Source of the DNA: Candidatus Aenigmatarchaeota archaeon
GTDB taxonomy: Archaea > Aenigmatarchaeota > Aenigmatarchaeia > QMZP01
Assembly: GCA_030673725.1 (NCBI GenBank)
Contig: DAOVIL010000001.1
Coordinates: 1 to 18,014 of the forward strand
Length of the DNA: 18,014 bases
Reading direction: 5' to 3'
Below are positions 4,948-12,644 of the stretch, piece after piece (position 1 is the first letter of the stretch; each line of letters opens with the position of its first letter). The notes below the pieces were generated by a model. It ran no database searches. It was not told the origin of the DNA and was given only the letters and a program-made list of their open reading frames with translations. The translations under genes and the position numbers were made by a program.

Positions 4948-6228
4948 ATGAGATTCATCGCAGACCTTCACATACACGGACGTTTCAGCCAGGCCACAAG
5001 CAAGGACATCAACATACTGAACCTGGAGAAGTGGGCCAAGGTGAAGGGTGTGGGGCTTCTGGGGACAGGCGATTTCACTCACCCCAAATGGATAGAGGAA
5101 CTCAAGTCACACCTGAAAGAGGATGGCACAGGCATACTGAAGACGTCCACAGGGTTCCCTTTCATGCTGCAGACAGAGTTATCCAACATCTATTCACAGG
5201 ACGGGAAAGGGAGAAGGGTGCACAACATAGTGCTCGCACCCGACTTCGATGCGGTTGATAAGATAACAGAATGGCTCCTCACTAAGGGAAGGGTGGACTA
5301 TGACGGAAGGCCCATCTTCGGGATACCCTGCCCTGAGTTCGTGGAGTCATTAAAGGGCATAGACAAGAGGATAGAGGTCATACCTGCGCATGTCTGGACA
5401 CCCTGGTTCTCTGTGTTCGGCTCCAAGTCGGGGTTTGACTCTGTGGAGGACTGCTACAAGGACCAGGCCAAGCACATCTTCGCGCTGGAGACCGGGCTAT
5501 CATCAGACCCGCCAATGAACTGGAGGCTTTCGCAACTGGACAGGTACGCGCTTGTCAGCAACTCTGACTGCCATTCATTCTGGCCTTGGAGGCTGGGAAG
5601 GGAGGCAAACATGTTCGACCTGCCCCAGCTTACGTACGATGCTATAATAAAGGCGCTGAAGGACAGGGACCAGAAGAGGTTCCTTGGGACCATAGAGGTC
5701 GACCCCTCCTACGGGAAGTACCACTTTGACGGCCACAGGAACTGCGGGGTGTGCCAGGAGCCTGGCAAGAGCGCCAAGAGCAAAGGGATGTGCCCTGTAT
5801 GCGGCAGGCCGCTCACGATAGGCGTGCTGAACAGGGTGGAGGAACTGGCTGACAGGCCGGAGGGCTATACGCCAAAGAATCCCATACCGTTTAATTCCCT
5901 CATACCGCTCTCTGACATAATATCCAACGTGATGAAGATAGCCAGCCCTGCCTCCAAGAAGGTGTGGGAAGTGTATTACAGGCTCTTGGAAAAGTTCGGC
6001 TCAGAGTTCTCAATCGTGCTGGACGCTCCCAGAAGCGGGATAGAGGAGCTCTCCAGCAAGAAGATAGCGGACGCTGTCATGATGGTGAGGGAAGGCCGCC
6101 TTAAGGTGCAGCCTGGTTATGACGGTGTATACGGTGTGCCGCTCTTAGACGGCAAGAGGCCTGCGGCACCTAAGCCTAAAGGGAAACAAGCTGAATTCAA
6201 AAAACAGAAAAGCCTCTCAGAGTTCTAG
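4948..6228 (+). CDS. Endonuclease Q (PHP-domain DNA repair endonuclease)
   Basis: The 426-residue protein matches the archaeal EndoQ architecture. The N-terminal PHP domain begins MRFIADLHIHGRFSQATS (His8 and His10) and continues with GTGDFTHPKW, PAHVWTPWFSVFG and SNSDCHSFWPWRLG, which supply the histidine and aspartate metal ligands. A four-cysteine zinc site follows (CGVCQEP...CPVCGRP, mid-protein), then a helical C-terminal part containing ELADRPEGY, IPFNSLIPLSDII and FGSEFSIVLD. EndoQ is known to cut DNA 5' of deaminated bases (uracil, hypoxanthine) and abasic sites. Length equals that of the Thermococcales enzyme. The C-terminal basic tail (PKGKQAEFKKQK) resembles a partner-binding or DNA-binding extension. 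The stop codon shares CTAG with the stop of the convergent lipoprotein gene. Confidence 0.93.
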   Translation: MRFIADLHIHGRFSQATSKDINILNLEKWAKVKGVGLLGTGDFTHPKWIEELKSHLKEDGTGILKTSTGFPFMLQTELSNIYSQDGKGRRVHNIVLAPDFDAVDKITEWLLTKGRVDYDGRPIFGIPCPEFVESLKGIDKRIEVIPAHVWTPWFSVFGSKSGFDSVEDCYKDQAKHIFALETGLSSDPPMNWRLSQLDRYALVSNSDCHSFWPWRLGREANMFDLPQLTYDAIIKALKDRDQKRFLGTIEVDPSYGKYHFDGHRNCGVCQEPGKSAKSKGMCPVCGRPLTIGVLNRVEELADRPEGYTPKNPIPFNSLIPLSDIISNVMKIASPASKKVWEVYYRLLEKFGSEFSIVLDAPRSGIEELSSKKIADAVMMVREGRLKVQPGYDGVYGVPLLDGKRPAAPKPKGKQAEFKKQKSLSEF

Positions 6229-7145
6229 ATGCCTGTCACAGTCAGCCTGGTGCTCTTCTCTATGAAGTAATAATAATCCTCTGCGTTCGCGGTTATCTGC
6301 ACCTGCTTGGGGACTGTCGGGGCAGTATCCACTTTGACTGTGCAGGTTATGGTGTTGGACTGGCCCTTGAATAGCGTCATGGTTCTAGCTTTTGCCAATT
6401 CCTCTGGACAGTCTGTCGAGGAAAGGCCTCCAGACAGTTTGTTGATGTAGACCTTTATCCTGTTCCAGTTTTTGCTGTCCTTGGTCGTGGACACCACTCC
6501 GCCGCCGGTGTTCCTGATCGTTATCTCTAGTGGGAACTCCAGGCCGGCCTGGAAGACCCTTATCGGGCCCTTTGTGGCTATATCAACAGAGACCGGGCTT
6601 TTCGTCGTGCTGACAGTCTCGCTGGGAAGCGCGCCTCCCTGTTGCTCTATCCTCCTGGCCTCAGCTGATGAAAGAAGCGTTATGGACTTTATGGTGTTCG
6701 TGTTGTATTTGTATCTGACTCTTGCTATGGGATTGTATGACATGCTGAGGCCCTTTGCTAGGCCGGAGGGTGATTTGTAGTTGTATATGCATGACTTGGA
6801 GCCGCCACTCGTGCCCCTGGCCTCGTCAGGTGCCAGGAGGTTCCACTTGTCGCCGACCGTGGCCCCGACAGTTGGCTTGCATGTGCTTCCTTTGGCTTTG
6901 TCCTGCCAAGTCCAGCCTTCCATCCCGAAGATCTCGACTTCCACGTCTTTTGCGTCAACGCTGCCGGTGTTGCTTATCTTAAGTTGGAGCTGTGCGTTCT
7001 CGCCTTCAAATATCTGGCTGAAGTCTGTCTCTAGCGCCTCTATGGTGATGCCTGACCCTCCGCCTGCAGAAGAGAGCCCCGGGACTGTGCAGCCTGATAC
7101 CAGCATGACCGCCAGAATTGGCAGTATAAGGGCATGCAGTCTCAT
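6225..7145 (-). CDS. Lipoprotein with CARDB-like domain, paralogue 1
   Basis: The ATG at 7145 gives 306 residues starting MRLHALILPILAVMLVSGC, a Sec signal with lipobox (V-S-G-C19). A TTG at 7166 would precede the expected transcription start, so it is rejected as start. The mature part begins with a Gly/Ser linker. It contains an immunoglobulin-like region of CARDB/NEW3 flavour (FEGENAQLQLKISNTGSVDAKDVEVEIFG), a conserved middle (RYKYNTNTIKSITLLSSAEARRIEQQ, then GPIRVF) and a second beta domain with a likely disulfide pair (STDC and ITCTVKV) ending in YYYFIEKSTRLTVTG. It is anchored outside the cell membrane; its role is unknown. It is homologous in layout to the next two genes. Confidence 0.82.
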   Translation of the reverse strand: MRLHALILPILAVMLVSGCTVPGLSSAGGGSGITIEALETDFSQIFEGENAQLQLKISNTGSVDAKDVEVEIFGMEGWTWQDKAKGSTCKPTVGATVGDKWNLLAPDEARGTSGGSKSCIYNYKSPSGLAKGLSMSYNPIARVRYKYNTNTIKSITLLSSAEARRIEQQGGALPSETVSTTKSPVSVDIATKGPIRVFQAGLEFPLEITIRNTGGGVVSTTKDSKNWNRIKVYINKLSGGLSSTDCPEELAKARTMTLFKGQSNTITCTVKVDTAPTVPKQVQITANAEDYYYFIEKSTRLTVTGI

Positions 7146-7167
7146 GTATATAGATTGTGCAGGCAAA

Positions 7168-7186
7168 CTTAAATAAATAAAAAATA
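7168..7186 (-). promoter_or_regulatory. AT-rich promoter of lipoprotein paralogue 1
   Basis: The minus strand reads TATTTTTTATTTATTTAAG, centred about 30 bp before the ATG at 7145. This spacing supports that ATG as the start. Confidence 0.5.
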
Positions 7187-7196
7187 GCGAAGTTTC

Positions 7197-8159
7197 CTAG
7201 AAGAAACCGCCCGATTCTCCTGTGCCTGTCACCTTCACGCTTGTCCTGGCATCTGTCTGGAACCTGTAGTTCAGGTCAATCTCTATGAGCCCTTCCTGCT
7301 GGTATGCAGGTGGGTTGGTCACCTCGAACTCGCAGGTTATCTCTGCGTCTTTTCCTTGCCAGAGGTCCAAGTTCACCAGAGAACTGCAGTCAGATGAACC
7401 AGCGTATCCTGTGTACCTGAAATTCGTTCCTGATGGGGGTGTTATTGCCATCTGAACCGGGTAATCTCCTGTGCCGAAATAGGTGCCGTAGCTGCCATCG
7501 CCTGTAACCGTTCCGCCCTGCTGCCATTGGGTGTTGGTTATTTTTATGTAGACCGGGAATATGTCATACTGCATGCCGAAATCATCGGATGTCTTCACAT
7601 AGTTCCCTGTCCTTATCTCCACCGCAAGGGGGCCTGCTGAGTGGGCCGTGGCCTTACCGCTGAGGGTCTTGCCCTGCTGCTTTATCTTTCGCAGCTCGTC
7701 CACGTCTACAAGGGTTATCGGCTTCTGTGCCGATGTCGAGTAGTCGTAGCTGACCTTCACAATAGGCGTGTAGCTGAAATCGGTTCCCTTTGCCAGGTAT
7801 GGTGCTTCTAGCCTCCAATCGACTGTCCTTACCTCGCCTGGCGTATCGGTTGCCTGGTCATAAGGCAGCATCATAGCAGCCACGTCCTGGTAATCCAGGA
7901 AGCCGCCAAATGTGCCCCATTCTGTTACGTCTATACCCGCCAGTTCGGCAACGACATTTTCTGCCCTTTTCTCGCCCTGGTTCTGGAGCCTCAGCTGCAG
8001 CCTGATAGCGTCTCCGGAGTAAACGTCCGTCAAATCAGGTTTCCAGTCTGTTATGGCGAGCCCTGCACCGAGTCCTCCTGTGGGGCCTGCCACGCATCCA
8101 GAAATCAGCATTACTGCAAAAACTGGTATAAGCCATAGGGCGGTTGATTTTGCTGGCAT
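7197..8159 (-). CDS. Lipoprotein with CARDB-like domain, paralogue 2
   Basis: The 320-residue product begins MPAKSTALWLIPVFAVMLIS followed by G-C22, a clear lipobox. A Gly-rich linker leads to an Ig-like first domain (YSGDAIRLQLRLQNQGEKRAENVVAELAG). The shared middle block is KVSYDYSTSAQKPITLVDVD with ELRKIKQQGK and AGPLAVEI. A second domain carries the cysteine pair SSDC/ITCEFEV and ends LNYRFQTDARTSVKVTG. Same order of blocks as in its neighbours, so it arose by tandem duplication. TATA element TTTTATAAATTA (8181-8192) about 25 bp upstream gives it its own leaderless promoter. Function unknown; surface-anchored by inference. Confidence 0.83.
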   Translation of the reverse strand: MPAKSTALWLIPVFAVMLISGCVAGPTGGLGAGLAITDWKPDLTDVYSGDAIRLQLRLQNQGEKRAENVVAELAGIDVTEWGTFGGFLDYQDVAAMMLPYDQATDTPGEVRTVDWRLEAPYLAKGTDFSYTPIVKVSYDYSTSAQKPITLVDVDELRKIKQQGKTLSGKATAHSAGPLAVEIRTGNYVKTSDDFGMQYDIFPVYIKITNTQWQQGGTVTGDGSYGTYFGTGDYPVQMAITPPSGTNFRYTGYAGSSDCSSLVNLDLWQGKDAEITCEFEVTNPPAYQQEGLIEIDLNYRFQTDARTSVKVTGTGESGGFF

Positions 8160-8180
8160 GCTTTATATTAAGGTCAGTAT

Positions 8181-8192
8181 TAATTTATAAAA
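8181..8192 (-). promoter_or_regulatory. TATA box of lipoprotein paralogue 2
   Basis: The minus strand reads TTTTATAAATTA directly after the stop codon of paralogue 3 and about 27 bp before the ATG at 8159. Confidence 0.6.
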
Positions 8193-8193
8193 C

Positions 8194-9225
8194 TTATACG
8201 AGGGGGTTCACCGTTACTCTCGCCTTACTCCTGAATTCGTACAAGTAGGATGCCTCTGCCTTCAGCTGGAAAGTGGTTTCCTTCGGCACCTGGGTCTTGT
8301 CTGTCGGTATCTTGAGGTTGCAGGGTAGGCTCCTCTTGTTCTTTATCAGCTTGACATCGGTCTTAGGTATGTAAGTCTTAGCCCCTGAAACCGCTGTAGC
8401 AGCAGTATATTCTATCAGTTCGCAGTTCTTGGCGTCAGGCGCTGTTTGATCGGGGATGATAAGCTTGAAAGACTTGTTGATTATCCTGGCACCAGGAGTC
8501 TTCGCCGCAGCAGGGGTCGGGTCTGCCAGGAAGCCGTATCCCATGTTCTGGAGGTCCAGTGAGACGCTGGTGTAGGACGTTCCCGTGGCCGCAGGGATGG
8601 GCTCCTGGTCGTTCACAGTGAAGAACACCTTCACTGGGCCCTGGCCCTTTGCGGTGTAATGACCCTTGGTCTTGAATGTGCCTGCCTCGAGCTGCCTCTT
8701 GTACTCGTTCTGCTCTATGAAGGAGATGGTGGTCAGGCCGTCTGTCGTGTACGGGTACTGCACATAGACCTTCAGGTCGCATGGGGTCGCCAGCTTGAGG
8801 TCGCTCGCGGATTTCAGGGTCCAGTCAACAACTACGGTCTCGCCTGCAAGGATTTTATTTATCTCGCATGTTGTTCCTGTGCCGGTAATCTCCCCACATC
8901 TCTGTTTTATATTGTCTTTTGGGAAGAGGCCCTCGCAGTGGTCGTACAGCCGAACCACTATGCCCTTGCCCTTCAGCTTGTCATCTGACTCTATGCTTTT
9001 CTGGGGGACTGCATCATCTCCTAGGTTCTCGATGTAGGCTATCACCCTCACATTCTCGCCCGCACGGACTGTGCTGGGAATCGCTGACATGTCCTTCACT
9101 ATAAGGACATCGCTCTCATATGTGGGTCCGCTGCTGAAGAACGGGATGCTTATGCCTTCAGGCATGGTGCACCCAGAGGTAAGCACTATCAGAAATACAG
9201 GAAGGAGCAGTAACAGCCTCTTCAT
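8194..9225 (-). CDS. Lipoprotein with CARDB-like domain, paralogue 3
   Basis: The 343-residue product begins MKRLLLLLPVFLIVLTSGC with lipobox cysteine 19. The first domain (STVRAGENVRVIAYIENLGD) is Ig/CARDB-like with an inserted cysteine-containing loop (YDHCEGLF, KQRCGEI, TCEINKI). The shared middle is VQYPYTTDGLTTISFIEQNE followed by YKRQLEAGTF and GQGPVKVFFTV. The C-terminal domain ends FQLKAEASYLYEFRSKARVTV. It is the longest and most divergent of the three paralogues. A TATA element in AATTAATATATATC lies about 26 bp before the ATG, interlocked with the promoter of the divergent pilin-like gene. Function unknown. Confidence 0.82.
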   Translation of the reverse strand: MKRLLLLLPVFLIVLTSGCTMPEGISIPFFSSGPTYESDVLIVKDMSAIPSTVRAGENVRVIAYIENLGDDAVPQKSIESDDKLKGKGIVVRLYDHCEGLFPKDNIKQRCGEITGTGTTCEINKILAGETVVVDWTLKSASDLKLATPCDLKVYVQYPYTTDGLTTISFIEQNEYKRQLEAGTFKTKGHYTAKGQGPVKVFFTVNDQEPIPAATGTSYTSVSLDLQNMGYGFLADPTPAAAKTPGARIINKSFKLIIPDQTAPDAKNCELIEYTAATAVSGAKTYIPKTDVKLIKNKRSLPCNLKIPTDKTQVPKETTFQLKAEASYLYEFRSKARVTVNPLV

Positions 9226-9228
9226 GAT

Positions 9229-9258
9229 AATAATTAATCCCAGAAGATATATATTAAT
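9229..9258. promoter_or_regulatory. Interlocked divergent promoters (lipoprotein 3 / pilin-like gene)
   Basis: Only 36 bp separate the two start codons. Plus-strand AATAATTAATCC (9229-9240) is about 28 bp before the ATG at 9262. Minus-strand AATTAATATATATC (about 9245-9258) is about 26 bp before the ATG at 9225. Confidence 0.55.
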
Positions 9259-9261
9259 TGG

Positions 9262-9780
9262 ATGCGCAGGAAAAAGGGCCAGATGATATTCGAGTTCATG
9301 GTTGCTGCAGTATTATTCTTCGGTATAGTGCTGTACATAATGAGCTACCTGAGCGCCAGCATGGCGTCTTTCAGCGATGACTTCCATGTCAATACGCTCC
9401 ACAGCAAGGCCCTTGCTGTGTCAGAGCTGCTGGTGCACTCCAAAGGCACATGGGCGGGGGCCACCCCGGTTTCTGTCGGCCTTATGGAGGGCTACCCTGT
9501 GCTGAACAGCACCAAGATGAACTATTTCGGGAGGTACTGCCAGATCAGCGGCAACTACAGGAATATCCTGAGGGCGCTTAACCTGATAGATACCCCATTC
9601 TTCATGGGAGGGGCTGAAAGGCGGTTCAACGTGAGGATAGAGATAAACGAGACAGACGGCACATCCAGGATGCAGTGCGGCTCTTACGGCGGGGAAGAGA
9701 TATTCGCCGAGGTTAGCAGGGTCGCGCTCTCAGACAACATCCCTCCCAGAGAATTGCTTGTCAGGGTAGTGGTCTGGTGA
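9262..9780 (+). CDS. Pilin-like protein with class III signal peptide
   Basis: The 172-residue protein begins MRRKKGQMIFEFMVAAVLFF. The basic tip, the KKGQ cleavage site followed by an F/E-rich first turn, and the hydrophobic helix (residues about 9-30) match archaeal class III signal peptides processed by prepilin peptidase after the glycine. The rest is one beta-rich domain with two cysteines (GRYCQISG and MQCGSYGG) that may form a disulfide. Starting at the next ATG (9283) would lose the KKGQ site, so the first ATG is favoured. It may be an adhesion-pilus subunit or a membrane-anchored pseudopilin. No secretion ATPase or platform gene is in the window. It converges with the cDPG-synthetase-like gene, with stops one base apart. 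Confidence 0.83.
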   Translation: MRRKKGQMIFEFMVAAVLFFGIVLYIMSYLSASMASFSDDFHVNTLHSKALAVSELLVHSKGTWAGATPVSVGLMEGYPVLNSTKMNYFGRYCQISGNYRNILRALNLIDTPFFMGGAERRFNVRIEINETDGTSRMQCGSYGGEEIFAEVSRVALSDNIPPRELLVRVVVW

Positions 9781-9781
9781 A

Positions 9782-11125
9782 CTAGAACATTCTGCTTATT
9801 AGCTTGCCCAGGACGTCGCTGAGCGTCGGCTTTCCGACTTCCTTCAGGTTGTACCTTATCCTGACTATCGGCTTCCTGCTCCTGATGACGCGCCTGAGGT
9901 CTATTGGCGTGCCCGCTATCACAGCGTCTATCTTTGGGTTTGCGGCCCTTATGGTCTTCTCCAGGTCCTTTATCTGCTGGCCGCTGTACCCCATTGCCGG
10001 CAGTATGGTCTTGAGGTGAGGGTATTTCTTGTATACGTCCTTTATGGTGCCGACTGCAAACTGCTTTGCCGGCACTATCTTTGATTTCATCTTCCTGGCA
10101 GCGACTGTCCCCGCGCCTATCTTCATGCCGCCATGGGTCAGGGTGGGGCCGTCCTCCACCACAAGCACGCGCTTCCTTTCAACTAGCTCGGGCTTGGCAA
10201 CAGTCACTTCCGAGTGCGCGTCTATTACCACAGCTGACGGGTTGTACTTCCCGATGCTGTCCTTAACCAGCTGTATGTTCTCTTTTCTGGCGCTGCCTTC
10301 CTTGTTTATTATGATGACGTCTGCCATGCGCAGGTTGGTCTCGCCCGGGTAGAAGTCCTTCTCATGGCCGGGCCTTAACGGGTCGACCAGGGTTATGTGC
10401 ATGTCAGGCCTGAAGAACGGGGTGTCGTTGTTGCCTCCGTCCCATATTATCACGCCGTCACTCTTGCCTATAACCCTCTCTGCCTCCCGGAGTATCTTCT
10501 CGTAATCCACACCCGCGAAGAGCGTCACGCCCATCTCTATGAGCGGCTCGTACTCCTCCCTCTCCTCTATCGTGCACTTGTGTTTGTCCAAGTCGTCATA
10601 GGTCGTGTACTTCTGGCACGTCTGCCTGACCAAGTCTCCGTAAGGCATGGGGTGCCTCACCACGACTACCTTCTTCCCCCTTTCTTTCAATATGGATGCC
10701 ACCTTCCTGGTGGTCTGTGATTTTCCGCAGCCTGTCCTGACAGCTGTCACAGCTATGATGGGCTTGGTGGATTTCAGCATTGTGTATTTTGCCCCTAGCA
10801 TGACAAAGTCTGCTCCAAGGGAATTGACCAGAGCGGCCTTGTGCATGACTGTTGTGTGGTGGAGGTCTGAGTAGGACATGATGACCTCGTCCACATCATG
10901 CTTCTCTATAAGCTTGGGTAGCTGCTCCTCGGGAAATATGGGGATGCCCTTCGGGTAGAGCTTGCCAGCAAGCTTTGGGGGGTATTTTCTCCCGGAGATG
11001 TTTGGTATCTGCGCTGCTGTGAATGCGACCACATCGTATCTGGAATTATGTCTATAGACGGTGTTGAAGTTGTGGAAGTCCCTTCCCGCGGCCCCCACTA
11101 TGATTATTTTTACTTTTTTCACCAT
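9782..11125 (-). CDS. cpgS: Cyclic 2,3-diphosphoglycerate synthetase-like GTPase/ATPase
   Basis: The 447-residue protein matches the archaeal cDPG synthetase/COG2403 family in length and order. An N-terminal Rossmann-like domain (VKIIIVGAAGRDFHNFNTVY) is followed by a P-loop at about residues 129-137 (VRTGCGKSQ) and KKVVVVRHPMPYGDL. VIIWDGGNNDTPFF takes the Walker B position, and NLRMADVIIINK resembles a base-recognition region; EDGPTLTHGGM is a further conserved block. In methanogens such as Methanothermus the enzyme makes cyclic 2,3-diphosphoglycerate, a thermoprotectant and phosphate store. Many archaea that carry the family are not known to contain that compound, so the true substrate here is uncertain. 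It is the last gene of the operon, starting 2 nt after the nnrD stop. Confidence 0.85.
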   Translation of the reverse strand: MVKKVKIIIVGAAGRDFHNFNTVYRHNSRYDVVAFTAAQIPNISGRKYPPKLAGKLYPKGIPIFPEEQLPKLIEKHDVDEVIMSYSDLHHTTVMHKAALVNSLGADFVMLGAKYTMLKSTKPIIAVTAVRTGCGKSQTTRKVASILKERGKKVVVVRHPMPYGDLVRQTCQKYTTYDDLDKHKCTIEEREEYEPLIEMGVTLFAGVDYEKILREAERVIGKSDGVIIWDGGNNDTPFFRPDMHITLVDPLRPGHEKDFYPGETNLRMADVIIINKEGSARKENIQLVKDSIGKYNPSAVVIDAHSEVTVAKPELVERKRVLVVEDGPTLTHGGMKIGAGTVAARKMKSKIVPAKQFAVGTIKDVYKKYPHLKTILPAMGYSGQQIKDLEKTIRAANPKIDAVIAGTPIDLRRVIRSRKPIVRIRYNLKEVGKPTLSDVLGKLISRMF

Positions 11126-11127
11126 AA

Positions 11128-11964
11128 TTATCTTATGACCTTATGTATATTATTGACGATGTCAACCGCCATCAGGCTTTCCCCGAATTCTTTTGCAGCG
11201 ATGTCTCCTGCCCTTCCGTTTATCCAGGCAGATGCGCATGCTGCGTCAAACGAACCTGTGCCGCGGGCAAGCAGACCGCCGAGTATGCCGACCAGGGTGT
11301 CCCCTGTGCCGCCCTTTGTCATGCAGGGATTGCCTGTCTTGTTGGTTGCCGCTTGACTCCCGTCTGATATCACGTCAACATGGCCCTTCAGCAGCACTGT
11401 CGCGTTGAGCTTCTTGGCAAGGGCCTTCACCTGCTCTGTCCTCTTCTTTATCTTCTCGCTGGGCCTGGTTCCAGAGAGGATGAAGAACTCGTGGGAGTGC
11501 GGGGTGAAGACGCAGCCACTCCGTAAGGTCACAGGTCTTTTGGAGAATGCGTGTATGGCGTCGGCGTCAACAACGCACGGGATTTTCAATGCCTTCAGGA
11601 ACTTGGGCACAAAACCGAATACATGCGCGTTCTTTCCCATGCCGCCTCCCACCACGACCGCATCGGCTTTTTCAGAGAATTTGAGCAGCTCCTTCAGGTG
11701 CCAGGCATTCACATAGTCGCCTTTCAGGGGATAGGTTATCATGTCAGGCCCGAAGCCTGCTATTATGTCTGCTGCCCTTTTTGGCGCAGCCACCAGCACC
11801 AGGTCTGCGCCAACCTTAATCGCCCCCATCGCGGCGAGGGCAGGGGAGCCTGAATACAGTTTGCCTCCCCCGATGACAAGGAGGTGGCCGAAGTCCCCTT
11901 TATGGCACCAAGGCTGCCTCTTCTTGAACAGCCCCCTGACGAATTGCCTGCTTATCGTTTTCAT
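11128..11964 (-). CDS. nnrD: ADP-dependent NAD(P)H-hydrate dehydratase (YjeF C-terminal/ribokinase-like)
   Basis: The 278-residue protein has the carbohydrate-kinase-like fold of NnrD, which repairs hydrated NAD(P)H using ADP. Visible marks are HKGDFGHLLVIGGGKLYSGS (substrate and nucleotide site), VVGGGMGK, DADAIHAF, TPHSHEF, LLKGHVDVISDG, and the catalytic anion-hole motif TKGGTGDTLVGILGGLLA near the C-terminus. The NnrE epimerase domain often fused at the N-terminus is absent, so that step must be encoded elsewhere or be lacking. Its ATG overlaps the pyrH stop by 4 bp (ATGA), indicating translational coupling. Confidence 0.95.
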   Translation of the reverse strand: MKTISRQFVRGLFKKRQPWCHKGDFGHLLVIGGGKLYSGSPALAAMGAIKVGADLVLVAAPKRAADIIAGFGPDMITYPLKGDYVNAWHLKELLKFSEKADAVVVGGGMGKNAHVFGFVPKFLKALKIPCVVDADAIHAFSKRPVTLRSGCVFTPHSHEFFILSGTRPSEKIKKRTEQVKALAKKLNATVLLKGHVDVISDGSQAATNKTGNPCMTKGGTGDTLVGILGGLLARGTGSFDAACASAWINGRAGDIAAKEFGESLMAVDIVNNIHKVIR

Positions 11965-12644
11965 CCTTCCACCACAGTTCCCTTGAACTTCTTTCCGTTA
12001 AGGGCTGAATCAAGGTTCTCTGTGTCAGTGCCTTTCATTATCATGACCCTGAGGCCGAGCGCCTGCGCTTCCTTTGACGCTATCGGGTCAAAGGGGAGGT
12101 TCGCGCCAGGCACCCACTTGTCGCCGATTATCTTCCTGAAGCCCTTCCAGTCTATCCGCTCTATGGGCTTGGCGTCCTTGTGGTACTTCGGGTCCTTGTC
12201 GCACACCCGCTCAATGTTGCTGAGGTTTATGACGGTCTTTGCCCCATATCCCTTTGCCAGCAGCACTGCATCGTAGTCTGTGCTGAAACCGGGCTTCCAG
12301 CCCGCTGCTATTATCACCTTTTCTTCGCAGATTATCGGCCTGGTGGGGTCCTTTATTATCCTGGGGTGCGCGATGTCCCTCAATACCGTCCTCATCAGGT
12401 GCGCATTCAGTCTTGTGGCGTGGATGCCTATCCAGTCCAGGTCCTCGTCGTTCAGGATGAACACCTCCCTGGCGCCTTTCTGGTATTTCCTTGTCGTGCT
12501 TCCGCCGCCGCAGATGATTGTGAACCTCTTGCCAGATTTGATGTGGTCTAATATGAGCTTTCTGAACTTCTTCAGGAACTCCGCATCAACATCGTCAGGC
12601 ACTATGATGGAGCCGCCCAGGGACATTATTATCATCTCATCCAT
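11961..12644 (-). CDS. pyrH: Uridylate kinase (UMP kinase), archaeal type
   Basis: The chosen start (ATG 12644) gives 227 residues beginning MDEMIIMSLGGSIIVPDDVD. This is preceded by AGGAGA seven bases upstream, a clear Shine-Dalgarno sequence; longer forms run into the acdA coding region without similarity to the family. It belongs to the amino-acid-kinase fold. Blocks include SLGGSI, ICGGGSTTRKY, HATRLNAHLM, GWKPGFSTDYDAVLLA, INLSNIERVCDKDP and WVPGANLPFDPIAS. It phosphorylates UMP to UDP for pyrimidine nucleotide synthesis. It overlaps the acdA end by 8 bp and the nnrD start by 4 bp. Confidence 0.95.
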   Translation of the reverse strand: MDEMIIMSLGGSIIVPDDVDAEFLKKFRKLILDHIKSGKRFTIICGGGSTTRKYQKGAREVFILNDEDLDWIGIHATRLNAHLMRTVLRDIAHPRIIKDPTRPIICEEKVIIAAGWKPGFSTDYDAVLLAKGYGAKTVINLSNIERVCDKDPKYHKDAKPIERIDWKGFRKIIGDKWVPGANLPFDPIASKEAQALGLRVMIMKGTDTENLDSALNGKKFKGTVVEG

